A stretch of 64,000 nucleotides of DNA, from the NCBI RefSeq assembly GCF_007753095.1, contig NZ_CP036348.1, forward strand, positions 5,743,411 through 5,807,410. The letters run 5' to 3'. The notes under the pieces are model-generated. The model was not told the origin of the DNA. It saw nothing but the letters and a program-made list of their open reading frames with translations, and ran no database searches. Position 1 is the first letter of the stretch, and every line of letters begins with the position of its first letter. Source of the DNA: Rosistilla carotiformis (GTDB lineage Bacteria > Planctomycetota > Planctomycetia > Pirellulales > Pirellulaceae). Shown in pieces: positions 1-9,556 of the stretch. Made by a program: the position numbers and the translations under genes.

Positions 1-84
1 GAAGCTAATCCGATCGCCCGCGACCGCTTTGTCGAGAATCGCTTGCGTTTTGGCTTGAGGTTGCGTTGTCGATCCGCTGGACAT
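1..84 (-). CDS. N-terminus of a radical SAM menaquinone-pathway enzyme (MqnC/MqnE-like), partial
   Basis: Only the first 28 codons lie in the window; the gene runs off the left edge. From the ATG at 84 the peptide begins MSSGSTTQPQ and then ILDKAVAGDRISF. This resembles the N-terminal helix (ILxKAlaGeRlS) that precedes the radical SAM domain in MqnC, MqnE and CofG/CofH proteins. It lies about 100 bp downstream of mqnA on the same strand, so a futalosine-pathway enzyme is the natural reading. MqnC (dehypoxanthine futalosine cyclase) is slightly favoured over MqnE because mqnA and mqnC are often paired. The cysteine cluster is outside the window, so the assignment is inference. Confidence 0.5.
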   Translation of the reverse strand, partial: MSSGSTTQPQAKTQAILDKAVAGDRISF

Positions 85-181
85 GGGAACCTTTCTTCTG
101 CGTTGGTCGTTGCGTGGAAGGAAATCGATTGGTCGAGGTGATTTGTTCAATTTGGCGGCCGAGCCGTCGGCTGGTCTTTCG

Positions 182-952
182 CTAGGAAGCGATCAGCCCC
201 AGTTCGGTCGCTTTGGCGCGATACAGCTCCAGTCCTTGGCGTTCTTCGTCGCCGAGAGTGAAGTGGAGATAACGGGAAAGATACGCGAAACAGTCGCTGA
301 CTGTCAGCCCATGCGTCCCCGCGTGTTCGGTCGCCAGTTGCTGCAAGTGCTCCATCCCCGCATCGCGGCAGTGCTGCAACGCGTCGGCAAGTTCGCGATG
401 GTCGACGCCGCGGCGGCCGATCCACATCGCAAACACAAACGGCAGCTTGCTCCAACTGCACCAGCGATCCCCCAGGTCCCATATCTCTTGATACAGTCCC
501 GTCGTCGGGTGCATCGCTCGATCGCCGATCAATAAGACGGCGTCGGTCGAAAGGGTATCGGGGCTGGCGTCGATCGGCAGCGGGTGCAGTTCGGGGGTCA
601 GCCCATACTGTTGCTTCAAAAGCACTTGGACCAGCGCCGCGCTGGTCCGGCTGCCTTCATCCAGCGCGAGCGTCTTGATCTCGGGGACCGGCACACGGCT
701 CAACAGTCGCACGCTCCAAACCGGTCCGCGACAGGCGATGCAGGCGTCCGAAACGATCTCGTAATCGTCGGCGTGACGGAAATATTCGACCGAAGGAATC
801 AGGGCGACATCCAACTGACCGGCGTGCAATTGGTCAGCCAATCGGCTGGGAAGATCGAAGACAACCTCCGCTCCCGGCAACCGTTTTTCGATTCCATAGA
901 CCAACGGCTTGGTGTTCAGATAAGAGACCGCACCGATGCGAAGTTTGTCCAT
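182..952 (-). CDS. mqnA: Chorismate dehydratase MqnA (menaquinone via futalosine)
   Basis: Encodes 256 residues starting MDKLRIGAVSYLNTKPLVYG, the typical MqnA/MqnD N-terminus with the SYLNTKPL motif. MqnA converts chorismate to 3-[(1-carboxyvinyl)oxy]benzoate, the first step of the futalosine route to menaquinone, in the cytoplasm. The frame is open further upstream to 1048, but the ATG at 952 places the conserved first strand at the true N-terminus, so the extra 32 residues were dropped. The fold is periplasmic-binding-protein-like; LIPSVEYFRH and DEGSRTSAALVQVLL fit the substrate cleft. The next gene on the strand is the MqnC/MqnE-like fragment. No strong Shine-Dalgarno site is visible. 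Confidence 0.88.
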   Translation of the reverse strand: MDKLRIGAVSYLNTKPLVYGIEKRLPGAEVVFDLPSRLADQLHAGQLDVALIPSVEYFRHADDYEIVSDACIACRGPVWSVRLLSRVPVPEIKTLALDEGSRTSAALVQVLLKQQYGLTPELHPLPIDASPDTLSTDAVLLIGDRAMHPTTGLYQEIWDLGDRWCSWSKLPFVFAMWIGRRGVDHRELADALQHCRDAGMEHLQQLATEHAGTHGLTVSDCFAYLSRYLHFTLGDEERQGLELYRAKATELGLIAS

Positions 953-1052
953 GGAAGCGTCAGTTTTGGGTAAGGCAAGCGTGGGGATGGGATCGTGACG
1001 GCGGCGGATCGCGCGGCCGCAAGCCGCTGCAATGCTCCAGCCCGACATCCAA

Positions 1053-1763
1053 TTAACCGCACAGCTCGCCTTCCTTTAACACTTCGTGGAAGCCGAGCGT
1101 CCGCCAGACTTCGGGAACGTCGACCAGCACCGACGTGGCTTTGCCAGTCTTGGGGTGGCGGAAGACGATTTGGCGGGCATGCAAAGCGATCGGGCGTTTG
1201 CGTGGCTCCGTTGATTGTGGCCCAAAATCGATTTGACTGCCATACAGGCTATCGCCGACGATCGGAAATCCACGGTGCGCCGCCTGCAGTCGGATCTGGT
1301 GGGTGCGACCGGTTTCCAGCCCGATCCGCAAGCAGGAGAGATCCCCCACGCTGGCGACCAGCTCGTAATTTAAGATCGCTTGCTTCGCCTCGGGGTGCTC
1401 CGCGTCGACAATCTCCGCCTCGGCGCGGTCCGAAATTTTCCGCATCCAATCGCGCCAAGTCCCCGTCGGTTCGGTGGGCGTTCCGGAGACGATCGCGACG
1501 TAAGTCTTTTCGATCTTCCGCGATTGGAATTGAGCGCAGAACTGCTTGGTTGCCGCTCGCGTCTTGCCGATCAGGACCGCTCCGCTGACCGGGCGGTCGA
1601 TGCGATGAGGCATCCCCACGTAGGGGGACTCTTCGCCGCTCCTCTGCTTGAAAAATTCCAGCAGCTGGATCTCCAGCGATTCGACACCTCGTGCGGCGGT
1701 GGTCAGCAGCCCATTGGGCTTATTCACCACCAGCGCGTAATTGTCTTCCCAGATAACGTCCAT
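1053..1763 (-). CDS. RluA-family RNA pseudouridine synthase
   Basis: Encodes 236 residues beginning MDVIWEDNYALVVNKPNGLL, the first strand of the RluA/RsuA catalytic domain, with no N-terminal S4 domain. Motif II reads PHRIDRPVSGAVLIGK, where the Asp of HRIDR is the catalytic aspartate, and the later GRTHQIRLQA motif is the conserved RNA-contacting segment. The enzyme isomerises uridine to pseudouridine in rRNA or tRNA; the target cannot be told from sequence. The catalytic-domain-only length is like RluC/TruC-type stand-alone forms. It lies 100 bp upstream of mqnA on the same strand with no obvious functional link. Confidence 0.85.
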   Translation of the reverse strand: MDVIWEDNYALVVNKPNGLLTTAARGVESLEIQLLEFFKQRSGEESPYVGMPHRIDRPVSGAVLIGKTRAATKQFCAQFQSRKIEKTYVAIVSGTPTEPTGTWRDWMRKISDRAEAEIVDAEHPEAKQAILNYELVASVGDLSCLRIGLETGRTHQIRLQAAHRGFPIVGDSLYGSQIDFGPQSTEPRKRPIALHARQIVFRHPKTGKATSVLVDVPEVWRTLGFHEVLKEGELCG

Positions 1764-1784
1764 CGTCGCTCCACCGGTCTCTTT

Positions 1785-3413
1785 CTAAGGTACAAGCACC
1801 GAGAAGTCGGCGAAGCGTTGATAGATCAGCAGCACGATCGCGATCAGCACCAAGCCGGCGGGGACCGCAAAACGCCATGGGGTCATGTCGACGGCACCCA
1901 CATCCTCTTGCACGAACTCCGTCTTGCGCGGCCAGATTTCGCCGATCACCAGCATCAGGATCACCAACCAAGCGAAGACACATCCCAAGAAATGGAACTC
2001 GTGCATCGAAGCGACGATCTTGTCGAACGGTTCGACAAAGTAGCCGATCGCGATGATGCCGAAGCCCGCCAGCAGAGCGATCTTCGCGGCCGACGCGGGG
2101 ACGCGGCGGGAGAGCATCCCGACCAACACGACGGCAAAGATCGGAATGAAATACATCCCGTTCATCTTCTGCAGGAAGCCGAAGATGCTGTCGGTTTGAG
2201 CCAACAGCGGCGCGATCGCCATCGCGACGACGGCCACGATCCAGCCGAAGATCTTGCCCGAACGAACGACCTGGGCTTCGGTGGCATCCTTGCGAAGGAC
2301 GCTCTTGTAAAGTCCCAGGCTGAACAACGTGCAGGAACTGTTGAGCGCCGAGTTGAAGCTCGACAGGATCGCGCCGATCATCGCGGCCGCAAAAAATCCA
2401 GTCAGGTGCGCCGGCAAGACGCGGTTGACCAACATCCCGTAGGCTTGGTCGGCTTTGATATCTTCGCCGCTGAAAATGTGGTAGGCGATCATGCCGGGGA
2501 TGACCAAATAAAGCGGGCCGAGCAACTTGAGGGCACCGGTCAACAGCACACCTTTTTGTCCTTCGGCGAGACTGCTGGCACCAAACGTTCGCTGGATGAT
2601 CTGTTGGTTGGTGGTCCAGTAGAACAGGTTCAGCAGGAAGATCCCGGAGAAGATCGTGCTGAACGGAACCGAGGATTCGGGGCCGCCGACCGAATTGAAA
2701 CGCTCGCGCTGTTGATCCATCAGCAATTCCGCCCCTTTGGCGATCCCATCGCCATCGCCGATCTGAGCCAACGCGTATCCGGTGATCATAAAGCCGCCGA
2801 TCAGCAACCCGATGCCGTTGATCGTGTCGGAGACCGCGACGGTTCGCAGGCCGCCGAACAGTGCGTAGATCGAACCGATGATTCCGACCGCCCAAACGAT
2901 CAACCACAACGCAAACGAATCGGTCGACATCCCGACCCGTTCGGGCAGATCGCCTAACATCGACGGAACGTCCAGGATCCCGATCATCCCAGTCGCTCCG
3001 CTGTACAAAATGATCGGCAGCAAGATGCCGACATAGGCGACCAAGAAAATCAGGTTCGTGATCACTTGGGTTTGGTGATCGAAGCGGATCTCGAGGTACT
3101 GCGGAACCGTGGCGACGCCGCTCTTCAAAAATCGCGGCAGGAAGAACCAAGCCATGAAGACCAACGCCACGACGCAAACGACTTCCCAAACCATCACGCA
3201 CAAGCCGTCGTTAAACGCAGCGCCGTTGAGTCCCACCATCTGTTCGGTCGACAGGTTGGTCAGCAGCAACGATCCGGCGATCAGCGGGAAGGTCAGCGTG
3301 CGGCCACCCAAAAAGTAACCGCTGCTGGAGGCGTGGTCGTCGCGATGCGTGATCCACCAGGTGATCAGACCGACAAGTCCGGTGAAGAACAAAAACGAAA
3401 GGATCGTGACCAT
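1785..3413 (-). CDS. Sodium:solute symporter (SSS family)
   Basis: Encodes a 542-residue integral membrane protein with about thirteen hydrophobic segments. The N-terminal part, including [19 protein letters not shown] and [14 protein letters not shown], matches the SSS signature region, followed by the family's central [14 protein letters not shown] segment. SSS proteins couple sodium entry to uptake of sugars, amino acids or organic acids; in planctomycetes they are often found with sulfatases and sugar enzymes. It lies 60 bp downstream of the sulfatase on the same strand, so cotranscription and uptake of a desulfated sugar are possible, but the substrate is not determined. Confidence 0.85.
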   Translation of the reverse strand: MVTILSFLFFTGLVGLITWWITHRDDHASSSGYFLGGRTLTFPLIAGSLLLTNLSTEQMVGLNGAAFNDGLCVMVWEVVCVVALVFMAWFFLPRFLKSGVATVPQYLEIRFDHQTQVITNLIFLVAYVGILLPIILYSGATGMIGILDVPSMLGDLPERVGMSTDSFALWLIVWAVGIIGSIYALFGGLRTVAVSDTINGIGLLIGGFMITGYALAQIGDGDGIAKGAELLMDQQRERFNSVGGPESSVPFSTIFSGIFLLNLFYWTTNQQIIQRTFGASSLAEGQKGVLLTGALKLLGPLYLVIPGMIAYHIFSGEDIKADQAYGMLVNRVLPAHLTGFFAAAMIGAILSSFNSALNSSCTLFSLGLYKSVLRKDATEAQVVRSGKIFGWIVAVVAMAIAPLLAQTDSIFGFLQKMNGMYFIPIFAVVLVGMLSRRVPASAAKIALLAGFGIIAIGYFVEPFDKIVASMHEFHFLGCVFAWLVILMLVIGEIWPRKTEFVQEDVGAVDMTPWRFAVPAGLVLIAIVLLIYQRFADFSVLVP

Positions 3414-3473
3414 GTGATGGAACGCTGATTGTGGAGGCGAAGCAGTCGTTGGGAGCCCGAGTGGGGCTGAATT

Positions 3474-4988
3474 CTAACGCTTCTTCGCCTTCCGTGCAGG
3501 GGCGTCCAATGGGATCAAAGGGAAGATCTTCGAAGGCGTTCGGACCGCTTCCATCTGCTGTGCTAATTGGGCAACCAATTCGGGATGCTCCGCGGCAATG
3601 TTGTTCTGTTCGCCGATGTCCTCGCGAATGTTGTAAAGCTCGATCTCCAAATTTCCTTTGCTCATGTTCTGCCGAACCGCTTTGAAGTCGCCGACGCGGA
3701 TCGTCTGCTGGCCGCCGTAGCTAGGGAATTCGCGATACAGATAGGGACGCTCTTCCTGCGATTTTCCGAGCAGCGTCGGGGCGATGCTGATCCCATCCAA
3801 GCCCTCTGGAACATCTTCCGGTTTGCCGATCAGATCCATCAGCGTCGGGATCCAGTCTTCGAATCCGCTGACATAATCGCTCTGCGATCCCGCCGCAATT
3901 TTGCCGGGCCAGCGGACAAGCGTCGGCACGCGAACGCCTCCTTCGTACAGCGAGCCCTTCAAGCCGCGAAGTTCACCAACGCTGCGGAAGAACGTGTAAT
4001 CGACCTCTTTGCCCAGATGAGTCGTGCCGTTGTCGCTGCTGAAGATGACGATCGTGTTGTCGCTCAGCTGCAGTTCGTCCAACAGGTTCAAGATGTTGCC
4101 GATGTAGCGATCCATCCGAGTGATCATCGCCGCATAAGCCGCTCGCGGCGTGAAGTGGGGCGTGTACCCATATCCGCCATCGCGGACAAACGGCGGATCC
4201 TGCCAGCCCAAATCGTGATACTGTTTCAGCTCTTCATCGGGAACGTGCAACGCGACGTGCGGAATCACCGTCGGGTAATACAAGAAGAACGGTTTGCCTT
4301 TGTTGTCCTTAACGAATTGTAGTGCCTGCGCGTTGATACGGTCGGGCGCGTAGTCCTGTCCCTTGAAACGAGCGTAGCTGGCCGGATCGCTGGGGTCGTC
4401 GCCATCGGCAAACCCGATGTGGCCGGAGACCGGAGGATCGTTGTTCAATTTGACATGTTGGTTGTCGTCCCAAAGGTAAGACGGATAGTAGCTGTGGGCG
4501 TGCGATTGGCAGTTGTAACCGAAGAAGCGTTGGACTCCCTGACGCAGCGGTTCTCCAGAGGAATCGGGACCGCCGAGTCCCCATTTTCCAAACGCTCCGG
4601 TGGCGTAGCCTTCGCCGGTGAAGAGTTCGGCGAGCGTGATGTCGCTGTCGGGGATCGGCCATTGCCCTTCGGGCGGCGTCGATTTGTTGCTCCGCACCTC
4701 AGCGTGGCCCGGATGTTTTCCGGTCATCAACACGCATCGCGACGGGGCGCAGACGGCGTTGCCCGAGTAGTGCTGAGTCAGTCGCATCCCTTGCTTCGCG
4801 AGTTTGTCCAGGTGCGGCGTCTTGATCAATTCCTGCCCAAAGCTGCCGAGTTCGCGATAGCCGAGGTCGTCGGCAAGGATAAAGACAACGTTCGGCGGTG
4901 CTGTCGATTCGGCATCGACGATCGACGCATCGAACAACGCAATCATTCCCGCGACGATCACCCCGCCAACGGATAGCAGCCGCCTCAT
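3474..4988 (-). CDS. Secreted arylsulfatase (type I, formylglycine)
   Basis: Encodes 504 residues. The chosen start (ATG at 4988) gives a signal peptide MRRLLSVGGVIVAGMIALFD; the frame is open to 5114 but those residues are not signal-like. The metal-binding start NVVFILADDLGYRELGSFG is followed by the sulfatase signature CAPSRCVLMTGKHPGHA near residue 80, whose first Cys is the residue converted to formylglycine. A later FSSDNGTTHLGKEVDY segment carries the DN metal ligands. It probably hydrolyses sulfate esters of algal or other polysaccharides in the periplasm or outside the cell. The symporter lies directly downstream. The exact substrate subclass cannot be assigned. Confidence 0.92.
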   Translation of the reverse strand: MRRLLSVGGVIVAGMIALFDASIVDAESTAPPNVVFILADDLGYRELGSFGQELIKTPHLDKLAKQGMRLTQHYSGNAVCAPSRCVLMTGKHPGHAEVRSNKSTPPEGQWPIPDSDITLAELFTGEGYATGAFGKWGLGGPDSSGEPLRQGVQRFFGYNCQSHAHSYYPSYLWDDNQHVKLNNDPPVSGHIGFADGDDPSDPASYARFKGQDYAPDRINAQALQFVKDNKGKPFFLYYPTVIPHVALHVPDEELKQYHDLGWQDPPFVRDGGYGYTPHFTPRAAYAAMITRMDRYIGNILNLLDELQLSDNTIVIFSSDNGTTHLGKEVDYTFFRSVGELRGLKGSLYEGGVRVPTLVRWPGKIAAGSQSDYVSGFEDWIPTLMDLIGKPEDVPEGLDGISIAPTLLGKSQEERPYLYREFPSYGGQQTIRVGDFKAVRQNMSKGNLEIELYNIREDIGEQNNIAAEHPELVAQLAQQMEAVRTPSKIFPLIPLDAPARKAKKR

Positions 4989-5432
4989 TTGCGACGCGGG
5001 AACAGAGAGGACACGGGCGTCGTACGATCGTGGGAAAATTATGGAGGCCATCGAATGTTCCATTGACGAAGACTGCGGCGGGAAAGGTGGGAGAATGCAT
5101 TGTGTTTCTACCATTTCGCTGGGTCAACTCGCGCGACCGATTTTACCGAAGGCATTCCCTGAAAAGCGTTTTACCGCCCGATCCGGGTTGCTTGTTGAGT
5201 TTCGGGCCAACCGCTGCTGAACAGCGGACCCGATCGACGTGAAAAACGCCTCTTCTTTCGAGCCCACCATGGGGGGGGCGGTTGTTTATACTTGCCGGAT
5301 CGACCGCGCATCATGGCCAAACGTCAAACCGAATCTCTACGGATGATTTCGCAACAAAAATGCGACGCTCGGCGATGAAGTCGTCATCCCATCGGCTGGA
5401 ACTTCCGCACTATGCCCCCCGAGTCACCGTAC
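4989..5432. other. Intergenic region between divergent genes
   Basis: 444 bp separates the sulfatase start (minus) from the hydrolase start (plus), so both promoters must lie here. It contains a G-run near 5271-5278 and a TTGTTTATACTT stretch just after. No clear paired -35/-10 boxes, RNA gene or repeat was recognised. Short frames crossing it have atypical composition and no family motif. Confidence 0.4.
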
Positions 5433-6410
5433 ATGAAAATCGCTCCGTCGTTTGCCTCGTCGCTACTCACTTTTGTTATCGCATGCCAATGCTCGTGGGG
5501 CCAACAAGCCGAAGAAATTCGCTACCTCAGTTCTGCGGACCAATCGCAGCAACCGGCGGTCTTCTACGCTCCCCCTGCAGATGCAACGGTTCCGTTGGTC
5601 GTTGCGCTCCACAGCTGGTCGGGAGACTACAAGCAGAACACCCACCAAGCGATCGAAGCCTGGTGCGTCCAAAACGGATGGGCTTACATCCATCCGAACT
5701 TCCGAGGCCCCAACGTGCGCCCCGAAGCGACCGGTTCTGAACTTGTAGTGAAAGATATTGTCAGCGCAGTGGAGCACGCCAAACAGACGGTCCCGATCGA
5801 TCCGTCGGCGATCTATTTGGTCGGAACCTCCGGAGGTGGTTACGGGGCATTATTGATGGCGGGGCGTCATCCTGAGATCTGGGCGGGGGTGACCGCTTGG
5901 GTTCCGATTTCCGATCTGACCGCCTGGTACCACGAATGCAGACAAGCGAAACGGCACTACTTCAACAACATCGCTGCATCCTGTGGTGGAGCCCCAGGAG
6001 AGAGTCCTGAAATCGATCAAGAGTATCGCAAGCGATCTCCCTTGACCTATCTTGCCAATGCAAAAGAGGTTCCGTTGGCGATGAACGCAGGAATTCGCGA
6101 CGGGCATGAAGGAAGCGTTCCGGTCAGCCATTCGCTGCTCGCCTTTAATGAAGTCGCCCGTGAAGAGGATCGGTTATCGGCGGACGAGATCCGCTACTTT
6201 GTCAAACAGGCGAAAGTTCCGGCGCATCTACAAGCCGACATTTCCGATCCCAGTTATGGCGAGAAGCCACCGTTGTTCCGCCGCACTTCGGGCAACGCGA
6301 CGGTGACACTTTTCGACGGCGGCCACGAGCTGATCGACACGGCGGCGATCGCCTGGATCCACGCTGCGCATCAAGCACGATACGCTCCAGGCAACGATTC
6401 GACCAATTGA
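5433..6410 (+). CDS. Secreted alpha/beta hydrolase (prolyl oligopeptidase/esterase-like)
   Basis: Encodes 325 residues from the ATG at 5433, which starts a signal peptide (MKIAPSFASSLLTFVIACQC); a start 21 bp earlier is also open. VPLVVALHSWSGDY forms the oxyanion region and GTSGGGYGALLMAGRHP is the nucleophile elbow with Ser in GTSGG. A DGGHE motif near the C-terminus likely supplies the catalytic His. The overall arrangement is that of secreted peptidase S9-like or esterase-type hydrolases common in planctomycetes. It may act on carbohydrate esters beside the sulfatase, but that is inference from position only. Confidence 0.78.
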   Translation: MKIAPSFASSLLTFVIACQCSWGQQAEEIRYLSSADQSQQPAVFYAPPADATVPLVVALHSWSGDYKQNTHQAIEAWCVQNGWAYIHPNFRGPNVRPEATGSELVVKDIVSAVEHAKQTVPIDPSAIYLVGTSGGGYGALLMAGRHPEIWAGVTAWVPISDLTAWYHECRQAKRHYFNNIAASCGGAPGESPEIDQEYRKRSPLTYLANAKEVPLAMNAGIRDGHEGSVPVSHSLLAFNEVAREEDRLSADEIRYFVKQAKVPAHLQADISDPSYGEKPPLFRRTSGNATVTLFDGGHELIDTAAIAWIHAAHQARYAPGNDSTN

Positions 6411-6568
6411 ACTCCCCGCAGCGCGCGGTCCACGGCGACGCAACGGCAAGGATAGCGATGTTGTTTCGACCGCAAGCCTGCATCGATTCATGGCCCCGCG
6501 CATCAATACGCGAACGCGTTTGCAATTCGGGTGGGCCGACAGGGCGACAAACCCGCGCCCCTCATGCA

Positions 6569-7783
6569 TCAAAGGCTGGTGATGCGGTGTTGCCCTTGGC
6601 CGCTTTGGAACAGTTCGGGTTGCCAAGCAGCTCCGATTCCAGCGCGCTCGGGAACGGTGATCCTTCCCTTTTCGATCGTGACTTCCGTGTCGATTAGCTT
6701 CGGATACAGCATCCGCACATGGGCTCGCACACTTTCCTGCCATGCGACATTGTTCGATGTCGCGGCAACTTGCACGCCCGCCAACAGCGTCAGCGGACCG
6801 GTGCAGTCGTGCATCACAACCGGCACGTTGTAGAACTGAGCCAGTCGAGTGATGTTGCGCGTTTGCGAGATCCCGCCAACCCAGGTTGGATCAATCATCA
6901 AATAATCGGCAGAACGCTTTTCCAGCGTCAATCGGAAATCATCGGGCCCGCTGAACATCTCGCTAACCGCCAACGGGATCCCCGCTTTGTCGCGGAAGTC
7001 GGCGAGGGTGTCGATCGAATCGACACGCAACAGATCCTCGGCCCACAGCAGGTCGAATTCGCGCAGGTGTTGGGCGAGCCGAATCGCCATCGGCAGTTGG
7101 AAGAAGCCATGCCCATCGAGAATCAGCTCGATCTTGTTTCCCAACGCTTCGCGAATCTTGCGGAACGGCTCGACAGCCTTCTCCACATCCATCAGCGAAA
7201 CGTGCAGCGGGCCGTTGGTTTTGTGCGCGGCAAAGTCGGTCGACCAGGTCTTCAGCGCCGTGTACCCTTCGCCGATCAACTCCTCCGCCAATTGAACCGG
7301 TTCATGGACGATCGACCAATAATCGTTCAGCGGACCCTGGTTCCCCATCGGTCCATGGCCGGGCCAAATATGGCCGGAGCTATCCTCTGTTTTGCCACCA
7401 TACGAAGGACCGCCACAACTGTTGTAAGTCGGGATCGAATCCTGGACACGGCCGCCCAACAGTTGCCAGACCGGCATCTTGGTGACCTGCCCCAAGATGT
7501 CCCAGAGGGCGAGATCGATCGCCGAGATGGCTCGCAATTCCGCACCGCGCGATCCAAAGTTGGTCGTCCGTTCGTACAAAAATCGCCAGTGCCGTTCGAT
7601 ATCCAGCGGGTTCTCGCCCAGCAGATGATGGTGCATCCAATCGTGCAACATGCTGGCGACCGATTCGGGAGCGTAATAGGTCTCGCCACAACCGACGATC
7701 CCATCGCTGGTATGGATTCGCAACAACAGCAACCCCGGCATGATCTGGTCGGGAATCGCGGTTTCAATTTTTGTTATCTGCAT
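6569..7783 (-). CDS. Enolase-superfamily sugar-acid dehydratase/racemase (MR/MLE type)
   Basis: Encodes 404 residues starting MQITKIETAIPDQIMPGLLL; an upstream extension to 7882 lacks family features and was dropped. The barrel shows metal ligands in order: LILDGHGFF (Asp), LLWAEDLLR (Glu) and LAVSEMFSG (Glu). The Lys in YTALKTW is a candidate second-strand base and the His in VVMHDCTG is the late-barrel His. This pattern fits mannonate/galactonate dehydratase-like members acting on sugar acids in the cytoplasm. It lies near the sulfatase/symporter locus, consistent with sugar catabolism, but the substrate is not predictable from these motifs. Confidence 0.82.
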   Translation of the reverse strand: MQITKIETAIPDQIMPGLLLLRIHTSDGIVGCGETYYAPESVASMLHDWMHHHLLGENPLDIERHWRFLYERTTNFGSRGAELRAISAIDLALWDILGQVTKMPVWQLLGGRVQDSIPTYNSCGGPSYGGKTEDSSGHIWPGHGPMGNQGPLNDYWSIVHEPVQLAEELIGEGYTALKTWSTDFAAHKTNGPLHVSLMDVEKAVEPFRKIREALGNKIELILDGHGFFQLPMAIRLAQHLREFDLLWAEDLLRVDSIDTLADFRDKAGIPLAVSEMFSGPDDFRLTLEKRSADYLMIDPTWVGGISQTRNITRLAQFYNVPVVMHDCTGPLTLLAGVQVAATSNNVAWQESVRAHVRMLYPKLIDTEVTIEKGRITVPERAGIGAAWQPELFQSGQGQHRITSL

Positions 7784-8047
7784 GTCGTTTCCATCGAATG
7801 GGAGCGCGTCGTTGGTTGGGATACTGAAAACAGCCGCCAAAAGTCCCGAAGAATAAGCTTTAAACGTAGCGGAATTCGTCAAAGGCCTGTTGATGTAATC
7901 GCATGCGAACTTCTTGAATTAGCCGTTTGAGCGTCGAGAGACGATTGGCTTTGGGGGCGAGCCGATAAGACGGGAGTTCCCAAACGGAACAACGGTCGGC
8001 ACGCGAGAATTCCGCTTAGAGCAAGCGGACAATAAGAAAAAAGAAGG

Positions 8048-8122
8048 GGTGGATAAGGGGACTTGAACCCCCGATCTCCGGAACCACAATCCGGCGCTTT
8101 AACCAACTAAGCTATATCCACC
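8048..8122 (-). tRNA. tRNA-His (anticodon GTG)
   Basis: On the minus strand a full cloverleaf reads from 8122: acceptor GTGGATA pairs with TATCCAC, a D arm contains AGTTGGTTAA, the anticodon stem CCGGA/TCCGG encloses TTGTGGT with anticodon GTG, and the T arm is GGGGGTTCAAGTCCCC. An extra G at -1 opposite C73 is the histidine identity feature. The 3' CCA is not encoded (CCT follows the discriminator). It lies 26 bp downstream of the mandelate-racemase gene's upstream region and next to the glycosyltransferase stop. Confidence 0.95.
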
Positions 8123-8149
8123 GTCATATCGCTTGGCGATGTCAATAAT

Positions 8150-9502
8150 TTAGCGACGGCCTGCAGAGTGGTCAACGGGTTTTCCGCTCTCTGCGAGATC
8201 GTTCAGCAATTGCAGGACCTGATCGGCCATACGATCGACAGTACGCTCACCAACTACCGATCGATAACCCCGCTCAGCCAACTGTTCTCGGCTCGCCGCA
8301 TCGCTGGTAAGCGAGCGAATCGCTTCAGCAAGGGCCGCGGCATCGCCGGGCGGAACCAATTGGACCGCGGAATTATCGCCCGCCAGCTCGGGAAAGACGC
8401 CATGCCGGGGAAGAATCACGGGCAATCGCATCGCCATCGCCTCGAGAGCGTACAGTCCCTTGGGCTCTTCGTATTCCGTCGGCACGCAAAACAGATCCAA
8501 GCGACGCAGAAAATCCAACTTGCCGGCATGATCGGGACTTCCGTGATAGGTGTACCGCCCAGCCATTCCGGATTGGTCCAGCCGCGACCACTGCTCTGCC
8601 GCGTACGCATGGTGCTGTTCGCCCAGCCAGCCTGCGACTTCCAGATGGATGGCCCGATCCGACGGCTGACGCGTCGCTTCGAATTCGATCATCGCGTCGA
8701 CAAGCCGATGCAATCCCTTGGCCGGATCGATCCGGGCTAGGTAACCGATCCGTAGCGGAGAGGACGCGTCGGCGTCAGCGGCTCGCCGAGCTTCGGAGCC
8801 CTCTGCCAGGAAGCCGGTCGTATCGATCCCTAAAGGAATCACGTGCATCTTCTCTTCAGGCAGCCCCAGCAGCGCCACCATCTTCTCGCCATAGAACCGA
8901 CTGTTGACGATAAAACCATCGACATCGGCGGCTAGAGCTCGCATCCGGTCGATCGCCATCGCGCGATATTTGGCTGGCAGGAAGTCGAGAAAGATATCGT
9001 CTCCCTGCAACGTCACGACAACCGGCACGCCGAGCCGCCGTTTGAGTTCGGTCACGCAGCCGCCGATCAAGAAATTACTGAGCACGATCGCGTCGGGAGC
9101 CGCGTGCGTTTGCAACCAACGACACAGCCGATCGACTTCGGTTCGCTGGCGTCCCTGCATTCCTTGCAGCATCGAAACGGTCAGCGCGCCCAACAGATGC
9201 GGGCTGGTCGAACCGGTCTTTCGCGTCGCCAACCGCAGCAGCCCGGGGCGGTCCAACCAAGCGGTCAGCCGATGGGGCAAGCGTCCCCAGAGCGGAAGCT
9301 TCTGTTCCAGGTAGATATTGATTCCGCCAAAGAAGACGACATCGTCGCTGATGTCTTTTTCATCGGTCCGAATCGGCGTGTAGGTGGGGACCAACAGACA
9401 GTCCGCGCCGCGGGCGATCATCGCCCGGGCGAGGGTGTTGTCGTGCATGCAGCTGCCGCAGTACATGCCTGCGGCACCGGCGGTCAAATATGCGATTCGC
9501 AT
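8150..9502 (-). CDS. Glycosyltransferase family 4
   Basis: Encodes 450 residues beginning MRIAYLTAGAAGMYCGSCMHDNT, a GT-B N-terminal Rossmann start with the glycine-rich acceptor loop. The C-terminal half carries RIGYLARIDPAKGLHRLVDA (nucleotide-sugar domain start) and FCVPTEYEEPKGLYALEAMA, the E-x7-E motif of GT4 retaining glycosyltransferases. It transfers a sugar from a nucleotide donor to an unknown acceptor, probably at the inner face of the membrane. A C-x2-C (CGSC) at residues 16-19 is an unusual but real detail of this subgroup. It follows the PDH genes on the same strand with a 54-bp gap; a functional link is not evident. Confidence 0.85.
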   Translation of the reverse strand: MRIAYLTAGAAGMYCGSCMHDNTLARAMIARGADCLLVPTYTPIRTDEKDISDDVVFFGGINIYLEQKLPLWGRLPHRLTAWLDRPGLLRLATRKTGSTSPHLLGALTVSMLQGMQGRQRTEVDRLCRWLQTHAAPDAIVLSNFLIGGCVTELKRRLGVPVVVTLQGDDIFLDFLPAKYRAMAIDRMRALAADVDGFIVNSRFYGEKMVALLGLPEEKMHVIPLGIDTTGFLAEGSEARRAADADASSPLRIGYLARIDPAKGLHRLVDAMIEFEATRQPSDRAIHLEVAGWLGEQHHAYAAEQWSRLDQSGMAGRYTYHGSPDHAGKLDFLRRLDLFCVPTEYEEPKGLYALEAMAMRLPVILPRHGVFPELAGDNSAVQLVPPGDAAALAEAIRSLTSDAASREQLAERGYRSVVGERTVDRMADQVLQLLNDLAESGKPVDHSAGRR

Positions 9503-9556
9503 GGCGTCTGTTGCGTCCCAACGAACGGTGAATCAACGCCGCGGATAACGGTCTGG